Positions 33,754 to 43,470 of a stretch of 59,877 nt of DNA are shown piece after piece; position 1 is the first letter of the stretch, and every line of letters begins with the position of its first letter. Below the pieces are notes generated by a model, which did not search any database, had not been told where the DNA came from, and saw only the letters and a list, made by a program, of their open reading frames with translations. Location: positions 1 through 59,877 of the forward strand of contig JAUNAK010000007.1 of NCBI GenBank assembly GCA_030527665.1, given 5' to 3'. Position numbers and translations under genes: made by a program. This DNA is from Eubacteriales bacterium (GTDB taxonomy: Bacteria; Bacillota; Clostridia; Lachnospirales; Lachnospiraceae).

Positions 33754-35568
33754 ATGAAAATACTATTGGTACAGACAGCCAACAAAAACCTCGGGGATTC
33801 TGTTCTCGCAGATAACAATGCCTGGCTGATCCGTCAGATTCTCGGTGATGAGGCTGAGATCTTTCGGTACAGCATCGTCACCGAAGATCTTGATCAGATA
33901 AAATATGTGGATGCCGTCATTTTTGCAGGCGGCATTCTCAAGATCACCAATGAAAAATTCTTCCGCTATATTCCGGACATTATCGAAGAAGCCGAAAAAT
34001 ACCATATCCCGGTATTCCTGAGTGCGATCGGCGTGGAAAACTGCGATCCGGACAGCGAACTGACCCAGCGGCTGAAAGCAGCTGTCAATCTCCCCTGCGT
34101 CAAGGGCATCAGCATCCGGGATGATATCCAGACCTTTCTGAATACCCTTCTGACCCGTGAAGACCTGCGGGTAAAGCCTGTCAAGGATCCTGCCGTATGG
34201 AGCAGCCGCTGCTACGAGATCCGAAGAGACAGACACGCCAAAACGATCGGACTGGGCATTACCAGACATAAACTATTTGCCGATTACGGTCACCCGGAAG
34301 TGACCAAAGAAATGCAGATCACCTTCTGGACCGATGTGATCAGTGAACTGGAAGCCCGCGGCTGTTCCTGGCAGCTGTTTACCAACGGTGACCGCTTTGA
34401 TGAATTGTTTGCCGAGGAGCTGCTTACGATCGTCGGCCACGGTTCCAAGCTTCCCTGTCCGGTGGACAGCCGTGCTCTGGTAGAAAATATCTCCACCTAC
34501 AGAGGTGTTATCGCCGGACGTATGCATTCCAATATTATTGCTTATGCCCTTGGAATTCCCAGCATCGGCTTCATCTGGAATCAGAAGCTTCGCTTCTGGA
34601 GCGAGAAGATCCGTCATCCGGAGCGCTTTATGGAAGTCGCCGATATCGATGGACGCAAAGCGGTTGATCTGCTGCAGCGGGCACTGAAAAACTGGAACCG
34701 GGTTCCCGGATACCGCATGTGCCATCCGGTCAAATCCGAACTTGCCTGGTTTCTCAACACTCTGCAGCCGCAGCCGCTTACCAAACCGGAGAAGATCGAC
34801 TATGCGGAGAAGCTCCTTGCTCCCGCACTCGGCGGCATCCAGTACCGTTATAAAAATACCAACTGCATGGAAGCCTTTACACAGACCCTTCAGCACGGCT
34901 ACAAGTGGTTCTGCCTCCGTATGCGCATGACCAGTGACGGACATGTCGTATGCGTGCAGGCCTGGGATAAGGCAACACTGGAAGCTCTCGAGAAGCCGAC
35001 CGCACATCCGGCTCCTCTGTCCTACGACGAATTCATGCATTCCGTTTATTACCAGCGCTTTGCCGCCATGGATCTGGATCAGTTCATGACTGCTCTTGCT
35101 GCCGCCCGGCAGGAGGCACATATCATCCTGTCCGTCGGCAAACCGGACACCTCCACTTTTCTGTCCATGCTGGAACAGATCCGTACTTCCATACAGGCGC
35201 ACGGACTGCAGGAGAGCGACTTCTATATGCGGATCGATGTTCTTGAACAGCTGGAGCTGTACAATACGCTTTCCTATACCATGAAACCACTGTATTTCCT
35301 CACCAATCCGAAGAAAAACAGTGCAGACAAAAAAGAGTTTCTGCGTGCCCAGATCCAGGGAGCAAAAGAAGCCGGCATTGATACGATCGGCATGATGCCG
35401 GAAACGCTCAGCAGGGACTGCCTTTCTATACTGAAGGAAGAAAACATGCAATACTACATCGATGCCTACACTTCCGTCGGCAAGGTCATCAAGGCCATCC
35501 GCGGCGGTGCCTGGCTTACCGGCAGCCGGTATTATACGGTCGATTATCTCGATAAGCTGACAAACTGA
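33754..35568 (+). CDS. polysaccharide pyruvyltransferase fused to degenerate GDPD-like domain
   Basis: A 604-residue cytoplasmic protein. Residues 1-330 form a polysaccharide pyruvyltransferase (CsaB-like) GT-B fold: KILLVQTANKNLGDSVLADNNAW at the N-terminus, then DAVIFAGGILK and the later GVIAGRMHSNIIAYALGIPSIG. Residues 340-604 look like a glycerophosphodiester phosphodiesterase barrel (YKNTNCMEAFTQTLQHGYKWFCLRMRMTSDGHVVCVQAWD). The hallmark HRG, ExD and HD residues are replaced (GGI, RMR, AWD), so the second domain is probably non-catalytic. It may add pyruvate ketals to cell-wall glycan, which SLH proteins bind; the next gene encodes one. Confidence 0.82.
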   Translation: MKILLVQTANKNLGDSVLADNNAWLIRQILGDEAEIFRYSIVTEDLDQIKYVDAVIFAGGILKITNEKFFRYIPDIIEEAEKYHIPVFLSAIGVENCDPDSELTQRLKAAVNLPCVKGISIRDDIQTFLNTLLTREDLRVKPVKDPAVWSSRCYEIRRDRHAKTIGLGITRHKLFADYGHPEVTKEMQITFWTDVISELEARGCSWQLFTNGDRFDELFAEELLTIVGHGSKLPCPVDSRALVENISTYRGVIAGRMHSNIIAYALGIPSIGFIWNQKLRFWSEKIRHPERFMEVADIDGRKAVDLLQRALKNWNRVPGYRMCHPVKSELAWFLNTLQPQPLTKPEKIDYAEKLLAPALGGIQYRYKNTNCMEAFTQTLQHGYKWFCLRMRMTSDGHVVCVQAWDKATLEALEKPTAHPAPLSYDEFMHSVYYQRFAAMDLDQFMTALAAARQEAHIILSVGKPDTSTFLSMLEQIRTSIQAHGLQESDFYMRIDVLEQLELYNTLSYTMKPLYFLTNPKKNSADKKEFLRAQIQGAKEAGIDTIGMMPETLSRDCLSILKEENMQYYIDAYTSVGKVIKAIRGGAWLTGSRYYTVDYLDKLTN

Positions 35569-35612
35569 AACCGGGTCCAAAATGAATGAACGTGCGCACC
35601 AGACGCACAACA

Positions 35613-35652
35613 CAAGGGTCCCTTCTTCGATCACTCGAAGAAGGGACCCTTG
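35613..35652. terminator. hairpin between convergent genes
   Basis: A perfect 18-bp stem (CAAGGGTCCCTTCTTCGA, with its complement at 35635-35652) and a 4-base loop, without a T tract. It separates the pyruvyltransferase and SLH-protein genes. Confidence 0.8.
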
Positions 35653-35707
35653 CTGCATTATCTGCCGGTGTACGAATCATACGTACTCCCTGCAAGTATG
35701 ATACCCA

Positions 35708-38700
35708 TCATTTCCTTCCAATATTGTTATTGAAACGATAGATAATTACAGACATCTGGAATCTCAGACAATTGCCGTTCGGCTCAAATTTTCCATTGCT
35801 GTAGCCGTTTACAAGTTTTTCCGAAGATGCCCATTTGATAGCATCTACCATATTGGCCGTAATACCTGTCGCCTTATCCACCTTAACGTCCGGGAAATTC
35901 TTAGCAGTTCCGCTTACTTTCGGTTTACCCGCATATCTCCAGAGCATAATAGCTACCTGACCGCGTGTTACCGGGTCTGTCGGCTTAAATGTTCCATCAC
36001 CGTATCCGTTGATAATACCGTTGGAAACACCCCAGGCGATTGCCTTGTATGTTGCGGAATTCCTGTTGTATTTTCCTTCAATATCCGAAAATTTCTTCTG
36101 GCTGTTAGCATTTGCCGCCGGCATTCCCGCATATCTCCAAAGGAAGATAATGAAATCCGCACGGGAAGTTGTCCGGAAAGAACCAAAGTTTACTCTGTCA
36201 TATCCTGAGGTAATTCCTTCATCTGCCATCCAGCTGATGGAATCCTCGATATTCTGCGTAATAACATTTCTTCCTTCTCTGACACCGACAACCGCATCAT
36301 AGAATTTTGTCCTAACCTCACAGGACGCAGAATACTTACCGTCTTCTGTTGATGCCGTAATCACAGCCGTACCATAGCGAAGTGCCTTGACCAGACCATT
36401 CTGATCTACTGTCGCAATTTTCTCATCACTGGATTTCCAGATTACGTTTTTGTTATCTGCATTCTCCGGAAGCACTGCTGCAAGCAGCTGCTTTGTGGAA
36501 TCTTTTTCATTATTGGAAGCAGAATCATAAGTCAACAGTTCGATCTGAGATTCATTCAGTTCGATTCCGGATGCTTCTACCGGTTTCTCCTCGTCAGAGT
36601 AAATGATACCATCCGAAGTATCCAGTGAATAATACCGCCTCAAACCTCTCTCGCCGATACAGATTTCTCCGATGTAATATGTTCCATAGGGCTGATCCGC
36701 AGTATGTGTAAACGGATATTCAGCAGTATACTCTCCGCTTTTCTCATCATAGGTAAAATCAATTCTGCCGCCTACCTGTTTCTCGGTTCCATCTGCTTCT
36801 ATTACATGCATATATCCAAAGCACTCATAGTCCTCTGTTAGTATTGGATCAATTCCAACAGAAAAATGACCAGTGGAACCGGTTTTAACCGTTTGTCCAG
36901 CTTCAGCAGCCTTCACATCCGAAATTTTTCTCCAACTTATTTCCTTCTTCTCGGTCTCAACAAATACATAATTTGTATCATTTATGTCAGATACTTCGTA
37001 TGTAGTGTGGCCATAGTAATCACTTGCAATTAACTCATAAATATAAACTCTTCCGCTAACATCGCTGTCAGGAATTGTATATTCGCCCTCAAAGCGCCCT
37101 GTTTCATTATTCCTTATGAGAGTTAACCAGCCGCCGGAAATCCAGGAATGCCCATCCTGAGACATCGTTCTTAGATATGCATGAGCCATATAATACAATT
37201 CTGTTTCATCTGTGATTACGGCTGAAAAATGAATTGTATCACCGGCATGCAGCGTCTGACCCGCTTCCTCCATTCTCGCATCCGTGATTACCGGAAAATC
37301 TTCATCCGTTACTCCACCTTCAAAAGTTACAGTATCGGTATCTGTATTCGCAAGCTCCACATAACTATCATTACCATATTGGTCCCTTAGACTAATACTA
37401 CTTATATAATATATCCCATTCAAATCTGTATCGGAAAATGTATACGTACCTTCAAAACGACCGGTTTCCTTATTCAATTCAAAACTGATCCATTTTCTAT
37501 AATTCCCTTTATCCTGTAAAACCCCAAAATAACCGTCAACAAATTTTACTCCACTCTCATCAACAGCTGATACAGAATAATGAACCGTGTCTCCCGGATG
37601 CAGTATCTGGCCGATTTCTTCTAATCTCACATCCGTAATTTCCGGACCGGTACGGTCATCTACTCCGCCCTCAAAAGTCACCATATTTGTACTGCTTTGT
37701 TCCAAGTCTTCCGTAGCACCGTTATAAAACGTATCCCATGCTCTAATCTGAGAAATCGAATAAATTCCACTCAGATCCGTATCAGAGAGAGTATAACAGC
37801 CTTCAAATCGACCGGTCTCTTCATTCAGCTCCAATTCACCACCTATGGTATTTGTCCGGCCCTCGCCACAATCAACATTGAAGATTAGCTCTGTTGAAAT
37901 AATTTCTTTAACAGCTGTAATCACTACAGAATAATGAATTGAATCTCCCGGATGCAGTGTCTGTCCAGCTTCTTCGATTCTGACATCTGTAATTTTCGGA
38001 CCAATTCCATCATTTACTCCACCTTCAAAAGTCACGATATCATTGGTTAGGAAGTAATAATTCTTATCCGAATAATTGTCAAACTTATCCGCTGTACGCA
38101 CGTCAGCAATACTATATTGTCCATTTGAATCTTTCTCGGAAAGTATATAACTTCCTTCATACAAACCAGTCTCTTCGTTCCATTCAAGTTTAACCTCAGC
38201 CAAACGCCAATACTCACTTATCTCGTTATTCGTAAAGCCAAGACATGCCGTTACGTACTGTATTCCATTTACATCTGTGACAGGAACTGAAAAATGAATG
38301 GTATCTCCCGGATGCAGCGTCTGGCCGGCTTCCGCAATTGTATAATCACCAATTTCCGGTCCCATTTCATCATTCCCGTCGTCGTAGTTAATTGCATTGG
38401 AACTATCCTTCTCCATTTCCAATCTTGCTTCATAGGAATTATTATCAGTTACTATGATTTCATGCACATAATATATTCCACCGAAATCGTTTTCAGAAAA
38501 TGTATATGTACCTTCATAGAGTCCCGTCTCTTCATTTAATTCTAATGATGCGAAACGATAATCATCGGTATCGTCATAATAAATATAACAAACCGCCTCT
38601 CTGACTCCGTTTTCAGCAGTGATTGCAGCCGAACAATGAATAGAATCGCCCAGATGCAGTGTTTGTCCGACTTCATCCACTCTGACATCCGTAATCACCG

Positions 38701-39970
38701 GAACATTGACTCCGCCGGTAAAACTAACCGTATTCGAACTATTCTGTTCCATTTCCATTATTGTTTTATTCTCGTATATATCTTCGGCCTCAAGTTCTCC
38801 GATAAAGTGTACTCCATTTACATCCTCTTCCGAAAATGTATAACTTCCCTCATAACGCCCTGTCTCTTCATTCAGTTCCAGATAATATCCAGATGCAGCA
38901 TCATCATATTCTCGACGCAGGTAAGCAATCACATTATTCCCCATATGCTCATCAGCAATCAATGCGGAAAAATGAACCGTTTCTCCCGGATGTAATGTCT
39001 GTCCGGCTTCTTCTACTCTTACATCCGTAATAACCGGGGCGGTGTCATCGGTTACTCCGCCTTCAAAAGCTATTCCATTCTGTTCATTCTGTTCGATTTC
39101 CGCCTCTGTAGTATTGCCATGAGTATCCCAGCCGGTAATGCTACCAATATAGTACATGCCATTCAGATCTGTATCTGAGAAAGTATTGCTATACTCAAAA
39201 CGTCCAGTCTTTTCGTTCCGATCAAACTCAACACAGACTTTTGCGATTCTTCCGCTTTCTGTTTTTGTATAGATATAACAGTTAATATCTCTGACTCCAC
39301 TTTCATCGGTAAGCAATACCGAATAATGAACCGTTTCTCCCGGATGCAGCGTCTGACCGGCTTCTTCGATTCTCACATCCATGATTTCCGGACCGGTTTG
39401 GTCATTTGATCCCCCTTCAAAAGTCACTGTATTGCTGCTGTTCTGTTCGAAATCAGCATATCCCCAATTACCATACGGATCATATGCCTCCATCTGCGAA
39501 ATATAATACACTCCATTCAAATCTTTCTCCGAAAGAGTGTAGCTGCCCTCAAAACGGCCATTCTCTTCATTCAGTTCAATTTCCGTGTTTAATGTGTGAT
39601 ACCCTCCATCTTCACTCTCAATACAAAAAACAACGCTTGTACCAGAAACTCCGTTAACATCTGTAATCAATGCCGAATAATGAATAGTATCTCCCGGATG
39701 CAGGGTCCGGCCGGACTCTTCGATTCTCACGTCTGTGATCTCCGGACCGGTTCCATCGTCTTCTGTTGTATCTTCGTCATCGTCTGAACCGACAATGACC
39801 TCTGTGTCTTCCACTGCCTCAGTAACTCCGGATGAAGCTGCAGAATCTTCCTCTTCGACACTGAGGTTCTCTTCCACACTGTCCGCGTGTACAACCGCTA
39901 ATGACGTTCCATTTAAAGACGTCATTACCATTGCTGCCGACAAAAGTACAGATATCCATTTCTTTTTCAT
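35708..39970 (-). CDS. large secreted SLH-anchored repeat protein
   Basis: 1420 residues from the ATG at 39970 (site GTGAGGAGGAACCAT). Order: signal peptide (1-29, ending SLAVVHA); acidic linker (30-70); nine tandem repeats of about 117 residues (about 71-1130) with the pattern ITDVRIEEAGQTLHPGDTIH, later LNEETGRFEGSYTFSDTDLNG and TVTFEGGV, the ninth diverged; a Big2-type Ig-like domain (about 1132-1225); three SLH motifs (SGYDRVNFGSFRTTSRADF, NGYGDGTFKPTDPVTRGQ, NGYSNGKFEPNGNCLRFQ). It should be exported and held non-covalently on pyruvylated cell-wall polymer. The third SLH motif is weak. The gene is A+T-richer than its neighbours, which fits a fast-evolving surface protein. Confidence 0.93.
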   Translation of the reverse strand: MKKKWISVLLSAAMVMTSLNGTSLAVVHADSVEENLSVEEEDSAASSGVTEAVEDTEVIVGSDDDEDTTEDDGTGPEITDVRIEESGRTLHPGDTIHYSALITDVNGVSGTSVVFCIESEDGGYHTLNTEIELNEENGRFEGSYTLSEKDLNGVYYISQMEAYDPYGNWGYADFEQNSSNTVTFEGGSNDQTGPEIMDVRIEEAGQTLHPGETVHYSVLLTDESGVRDINCYIYTKTESGRIAKVCVEFDRNEKTGRFEYSNTFSDTDLNGMYYIGSITGWDTHGNTTEAEIEQNEQNGIAFEGGVTDDTAPVITDVRVEEAGQTLHPGETVHFSALIADEHMGNNVIAYLRREYDDAASGYYLELNEETGRYEGSYTFSEEDVNGVHFIGELEAEDIYENKTIMEMEQNSSNTVSFTGGVNVPVITDVRVDEVGQTLHLGDSIHCSAAITAENGVREAVCYIYYDDTDDYRFASLELNEETGLYEGTYTFSENDFGGIYYVHEIIVTDNNSYEARLEMEKDSSNAINYDDGNDEMGPEIGDYTIAEAGQTLHPGDTIHFSVPVTDVNGIQYVTACLGFTNNEISEYWRLAEVKLEWNEETGLYEGSYILSEKDSNGQYSIADVRTADKFDNYSDKNYYFLTNDIVTFEGGVNDGIGPKITDVRIEEAGQTLHPGDSIHYSVVITAVKEIISTELIFNVDCGEGRTNTIGGELELNEETGRFEGCYTLSDTDLSGIYSISQIRAWDTFYNGATEDLEQSSTNMVTFEGGVDDRTGPEITDVRLEEIGQILHPGDTVHYSVSAVDESGVKFVDGYFGVLQDKGNYRKWISFELNKETGRFEGTYTFSDTDLNGIYYISSISLRDQYGNDSYVELANTDTDTVTFEGGVTDEDFPVITDARMEEAGQTLHAGDTIHFSAVITDETELYYMAHAYLRTMSQDGHSWISGGWLTLIRNNETGRFEGEYTIPDSDVSGRVYIYELIASDYYGHTTYEVSDINDTNYVFVETEKKEISWRKISDVKAAEAGQTVKTGSTGHFSVGIDPILTEDYECFGYMHVIEADGTEKQVGGRIDFTYDEKSGEYTAEYPFTHTADQPYGTYYIGEICIGERGLRRYYSLDTSDGIIYSDEEKPVEASGIELNESQIELLTYDSASNNEKDSTKQLLAAVLPENADNKNVIWKSSDEKIATVDQNGLVKALRYGTAVITASTEDGKYSASCEVRTKFYDAVVGVREGRNVITQNIEDSISWMADEGITSGYDRVNFGSFRTTSRADFIIFLWRYAGMPAANANSQKKFSDIEGKYNRNSATYKAIAWGVSNGIINGYGDGTFKPTDPVTRGQVAIMLWRYAGKPKVSGTAKNFPDVKVDKATGITANMVDAIKWASSEKLVNGYSNGKFEPNGNCLRFQMSVIIYRFNNNIGRK
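36585..39760 (-). repeat. nine coding tandem repeats (about 353 bp each)
   Basis: The repeat array of the SLH protein. Units differ substantially in sequence but keep two conserved blocks, GQTLHPGD and NEETGRFEG. Each unit has the length of an Ig-like or CalX-beta-like fold with two strands of acidic residues. Units are not near-identical, so this is old duplication rather than recent slippage. Confidence 0.85.
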
Positions 39971-40167
39971 ATGGTTCCTCCTCACTTTGTTCTTCCCACA
40001 TGTACACATTGGAAATAAAATACTTCTATTCCTATACATAACATTTTAAAACCCGTCTTCCGTTTGTCAATAAACGCACCGTTTAATCACGAAAAAATCC
40101 GCTGCGTATATATTGTTATATTACGGATATGGGATATATGTAGTATACTAACGAATAGTTTAAAAAA

Positions 40168-40812
40168 ATGAGCAGCAGAATGGAGATCAAGACTATTATG
40201 TGTGGAAATGCAGATACCATGACAGAGACTTCCCGTCAGCTGTTCCTGACTCTCGATCAGGAACAGCTGATTCAAAAGTTTTCTCTGGATGCAGATGAAG
40301 AAAATATCTATATTTCTTTTCTCGGACAGACCTATGCCGTGAATCGGGTACTTGGAAATGTCGTTATTCCTGGAAGCTTTCAGCCGCTTCCGGTAGACGT
40401 GGTGATGGCGATCTATAACGTCCTCACCCACTCAGCAGAAGTCCAGGAGCTTCCGGTTCTCTCCGGAACCTGGTACACCCTTAATCAGCTGGGCGGACTG
40501 CTTGCTGCCGGACATACGGCAAAGCTGCAGACGCCGGAGGTTCTCAAACCCTTCGAAGGAAAAGTCGATGAACTGCGTAAAGTCTGTGAAGATATGGGAG
40601 GAATTCCCGCGAAAGGCGGAGACGTCAGTTACCAGCTTCCGGTCTTTCCCTTCCTTCCCATGTGGTTTCAGTACTGGGATGCCGACGATGAATTCCCGGC
40701 AAGCGTCCAGTTCCTGTGGGATAAGGATGCGGAGAAACTTCTGCACTTTGAGATTCTGCATCATACAACTGCCTATATAGAAAGCCTGCTGGCTAACCTC
40801 GTCAGCAAATAA
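40168..40812 (+). CDS. DUF3786-family protein
   Basis: Up to 214 residues. The fold matches the DUF3786 family found in anaerobes: FSLDADEENIYISFLGQTYAVNR, then a central TWYTLNQLGGLLAAGHTAKLQTPE and FPFLPMWFQYWDADDEFPASVQFLWD. The start is uncertain: the ATG at 40168 has no clear ribosome site, and ATGs at 40183 and 40198 are alternatives. The family is often encoded near corrinoid/iron-sulfur methyl-transfer genes in acetogens, but its role is unknown. It precedes a large hairpin terminator and is convergent with the ferredoxin-domain gene. Confidence 0.8.
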   Translation: MSSRMEIKTIMCGNADTMTETSRQLFLTLDQEQLIQKFSLDADEENIYISFLGQTYAVNRVLGNVVIPGSFQPLPVDVVMAIYNVLTHSAEVQELPVLSGTWYTLNQLGGLLAAGHTAKLQTPEVLKPFEGKVDELRKVCEDMGGIPAKGGDVSYQLPVFPFLPMWFQYWDADDEFPASVQFLWDKDAEKLLHFEILHHTTAYIESLLANLVSK

Positions 40813-40842
40813 GCCGTCAATCACCCCAAATCCTTATACAGT

Positions 40843-40945
40843 AAAAGAAGGAACGAAGCATCCTGCATCACTCCTGTCCGTCAGACCGTAAAGTCTGATC
40901 AACAGAAGGTTGATCCAGTCATTTAACCGCTTCGTTCCTTCTTTT
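40843..40945. terminator. long-loop terminator after the DUF3786 gene
   Basis: A 17-bp perfect stem (AAAAGAAGGAACGAAGC / GCTTCGTTCCTTCTTTT) around a 69-base loop that holds a smaller TCAGAC/GTCTGA hairpin, with a T run. Confidence 0.75.
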
Positions 40946-41055
40946 TCATTTCAATCAGAGAGACTCCCTTTTCAATAAGAAGGGGGAATCAGCCGACTCA
41001 GGGAGACACTCCCCTTTTCCAAAAGACACAGCTCATCCCTTTCTAACGCTGGTTC

Positions 41056-41787
41056 TCACCCCAGGATCTCACCCTCAACAGAGATGGTCACAACCTGCCA
41101 CGGAATAAACTTTCCACTGTCCTTCAGTGCATTCTTTGCTGCCCATTCCAGACCGCCGCAGCACGGCACTTCCATCCGAACGATCGTTACGCTCTTGATA
41201 TCATTCTGTGCAATGATCTGTGTCAGCTTTTCACTGTAATCTACACTGTCCAGTTTCGGACATCCGACAAGAACTACTCTGCCCTTGATAAAGTCCTCAT
41301 GAAAACGAGCATAGCTGTAGGCTGTACAGTCTGCAGCAATCAGCAGATTTGCACCGTCAAAATACGGAGCATGGATCGGTGCCAGCTTGATCTGTACCGG
41401 CCAGTTCTGCAGCTGCGATCTATTTACAGCTGTCTGCTCTGCAGCAACCGGAATCGGAGCAGCTGCAGCCGGCTGATTCAGCACACGCGCACGAGAACCC
41501 GGGCATCCTCCGCCCGGATGGAGCGCACTGCCGTTTGCTTCTGCAGCTTTTTTCTGCTGATTTGCCTTAACCGCTGCCTCATCATAGGCAGCAGCCTCTC
41601 TCTGTACAAAGGTAATGGCACCTGTCGGACACTCCGGCAGACAGTCACCCATACCGTCACAATAATCATCACGAAGCAGTTTTGCTTTTCCGTTGACCAT
41701 GCCGATCGCACTCTCATGGCAGGCCGATGCACAGGCACCGCAGCCGTTGCATTTTTCTTCATCTATCTGAATGATCTGTCTAATCAT
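41056..41787 (-). CDS. two-[4Fe-4S] ferredoxin-domain protein
   Basis: 243 residues from the ATG at 41787 (site GATGGAGGAAGAGAT). The N-terminus is a bacterial dicluster ferredoxin: CNGCGACASACHESA (about 13-27) and CDGMGDCLPECPTGA (about 43-57). A low-complexity linker (about 70-120) leads to a C-terminal domain with CTAY, GCPKLD and VPCCGGLEW cysteines, which could hold a further cluster. It probably shuttles electrons in the cytoplasm. Its upstream region carries the same TTCCAACAAA decamer (41943-41952) as the Crp/hcp operator, suggesting a shared regulon. Confidence 0.88.
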   Translation of the reverse strand: MIRQIIQIDEEKCNGCGACASACHESAIGMVNGKAKLLRDDYCDGMGDCLPECPTGAITFVQREAAAYDEAAVKANQQKKAAEANGSALHPGGGCPGSRARVLNQPAAAAPIPVAAEQTAVNRSQLQNWPVQIKLAPIHAPYFDGANLLIAADCTAYSYARFHEDFIKGRVVLVGCPKLDSVDYSEKLTQIIAQNDIKSVTIVRMEVPCCGGLEWAAKNALKDSGKFIPWQVVTISVEGEILG

Positions 41788-42085
41788 ATCTCTTCCTCCA
41801 TCTGATCCCATATACCTGTTTATTATCTCCACCCAGAGCCCCTTAGAACCCGTGATTCACCTCGATGAACGAATCCTCCTGCGAAGCTTTCTTTTTCTGA
41901 TATGCACATCATACCTCCGGATTCCTGTTCCGTATGTTGTAATTCCAACAAAACAAAGAAAAAGTCAAAATGCTTTCATAAAGTAGAATTTCCACTCCCT
42001 TTCCTGTATACTGATAACCAGTAAGATGTCGGGACAAAGTATTGCTCCGCATCACTTCAACCATCAATTCCAGGAGGAAAAAACA

Positions 42086-42922
42086 ATGGCATTTATTCAG
42101 ATGAATTTATTTTCAGACAAGCTGGTTCGTACCGTACCGGTCTATGTTATTCTTCCGGCCGACAAAGCCGTGATCCCGGGCATGCCGAAACGTCCGGACA
42201 AGCCTTTCAAAACCCTCTATCTGCTGCATGGTATTCTTGGCAGCCACGTTGACTGGACGCTGAACACCCGCATCCAGCGTTTTGCCGAAGAACACGATCT
42301 GGCAGTTGTTATGCCCGCAGGTGAAAATGCATTCTATGTTGACCAGCCAAAGAGCCATAACCTTTACGGTGAATTCGTCGGCGAAGAACTGGTAGAACTT
42401 ACCAGAAAGATCTTCCCGCTTTCTCATAAGAGAGAAGACACCTTCATCGGCGGCTTATCCATGGGCGGCTTCGGTGCCATGCGCAACGGTCTGAAATACA
42501 GTGATACCTTCGGCTACATTGTTTCTCTGTCCGGTGCCTACGTTGTAGAAGGCTTCCCGGAGCGCGACAACAGCAGCCCGATGTTCATGGAGACCAGAGA
42601 TTATGCAGAAGCCTTTTTCGGTGACCTTGACAAGGTTCTCGAATCCGACAAGAACCCGCGCTGGCTCATCAAGAAACTGAAAGAAGAAGGAAAAGACATT
42701 CCGAAGATCTTCATGGCCTGCGGACAGGAGGATTCCCTCCTCGGAGCAAACGAATCTCTCCGTGACTATCTGATCGAGAATGATGTTCCGGTTGATTACT
42801 TCACCGGCCCGGGAAATCACGAATGGGATTTCTGGGAAACCTACATCAAAAAAGCCATCTACGAGTGGCTGCCCACCGAGAAATCCGAAGCCGGATTCAA
42901 CAGCGGAAATATCGGACTGTAA
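42086..42922 (+). CDS. alpha/beta-hydrolase esterase (tributyrin esterase/EstA type)
   Basis: 278 residues from the ATG at 42086 (site CAGGAGGAAAAAACA). Esterase-D-like fold. The oxyanion segment LLHGILGSHVDW is at about 48-59, the nucleophile serine is in FIGGLSMGGFGAMRNG (about 129-144), and the catalytic His is in GPGNHEWDFW near the C-terminus. No signal peptide. Likely hydrolyses short-chain acyl esters, possibly acetylated sugars or feruloyl-type esters. Monocistronic with its own terminator. Confidence 0.9.
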   Translation: MAFIQMNLFSDKLVRTVPVYVILPADKAVIPGMPKRPDKPFKTLYLLHGILGSHVDWTLNTRIQRFAEEHDLAVVMPAGENAFYVDQPKSHNLYGEFVGEELVELTRKIFPLSHKREDTFIGGLSMGGFGAMRNGLKYSDTFGYIVSLSGAYVVEGFPERDNSSPMFMETRDYAEAFFGDLDKVLESDKNPRWLIKKLKEEGKDIPKIFMACGQEDSLLGANESLRDYLIENDVPVDYFTGPGNHEWDFWETYIKKAIYEWLPTEKSEAGFNSGNIGL

Positions 42923-42991
42923 CTACACAGTTCTCTAATCACCATCTGCATGATATGCATCTGCTGTAAATTAAATAATCATTTTAACCAT

Positions 42992-43025
42992 GGAGTAATT
43001 CGAGTGCTCGAATTACTCCTTTTTT
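42992..43025 (+). terminator. terminator of the esterase gene
   Basis: A perfect 13-bp stem (GGAGTAATTCGAG / CTCGAATTACTCC), 2-base loop, then six T residues. Confidence 0.92.
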
Positions 43026-43470
43026 GAATACAGAACTACACTGCTTTGATAGAAAATCCTCTTTTCCCCAATACCGACTCCAGGATGGAACACATAAGAT
43101 TTTTCTATGTACTGACCGAACAAACGATGTCGGAATCTCTAACGAACTAAAAGATTTTCTTGATTTTGTTGCAGGTAATTCACCCAGGACAGGATTGACA
43201 CAAAAGCTCTCAAATGAAGTAAAAAATGCCAAAAAGAGAGGGCGCTGGAGGAGAGAATATATGGATTCATTAGAACGTGAAGAATTTGCCCGTGCTGAAG
43301 GTCGTGCTGAAGCAATAACCCTTTTCATAAACGATAAATTAGAGGATCATATTTCTCAATCGGTTATCGAAGAAAAATTAATCAGACATTTTAATCTATC
43401 ATCCGCCGAGGCACGTTCATTTATTGATACTTGTATGCACACCCAAAAACAGGAAAACACATCTATCTGA
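43024..43470 (+). pseudogene. Rpn-family recombination-promoting nuclease/transposase remnant
   Basis: A frame of about 148 codons with no good start or ribosome site. It matches the C-terminal half of Rpn/PD-(D/E)XK putative transposases: DGTHKIFLCTDRTNDVGISN, then ELKDFLDFVAGNSP and RREYMDSLEREEFARAEGRAEA. The nuclease core that should precede it is missing, and the frame begins inside the esterase terminator. A truncated mobile-element gene, A+T-richer than its surroundings. Confidence 0.75.

Noticed and set aside
41787-41960. Leader peptide upstream of the ferredoxin-domain gene
   Set aside because: A 22-codon frame (MCISEKESFAGG...) exists in the leader, but no attenuator structure or codon run supports a regulatory peptide.
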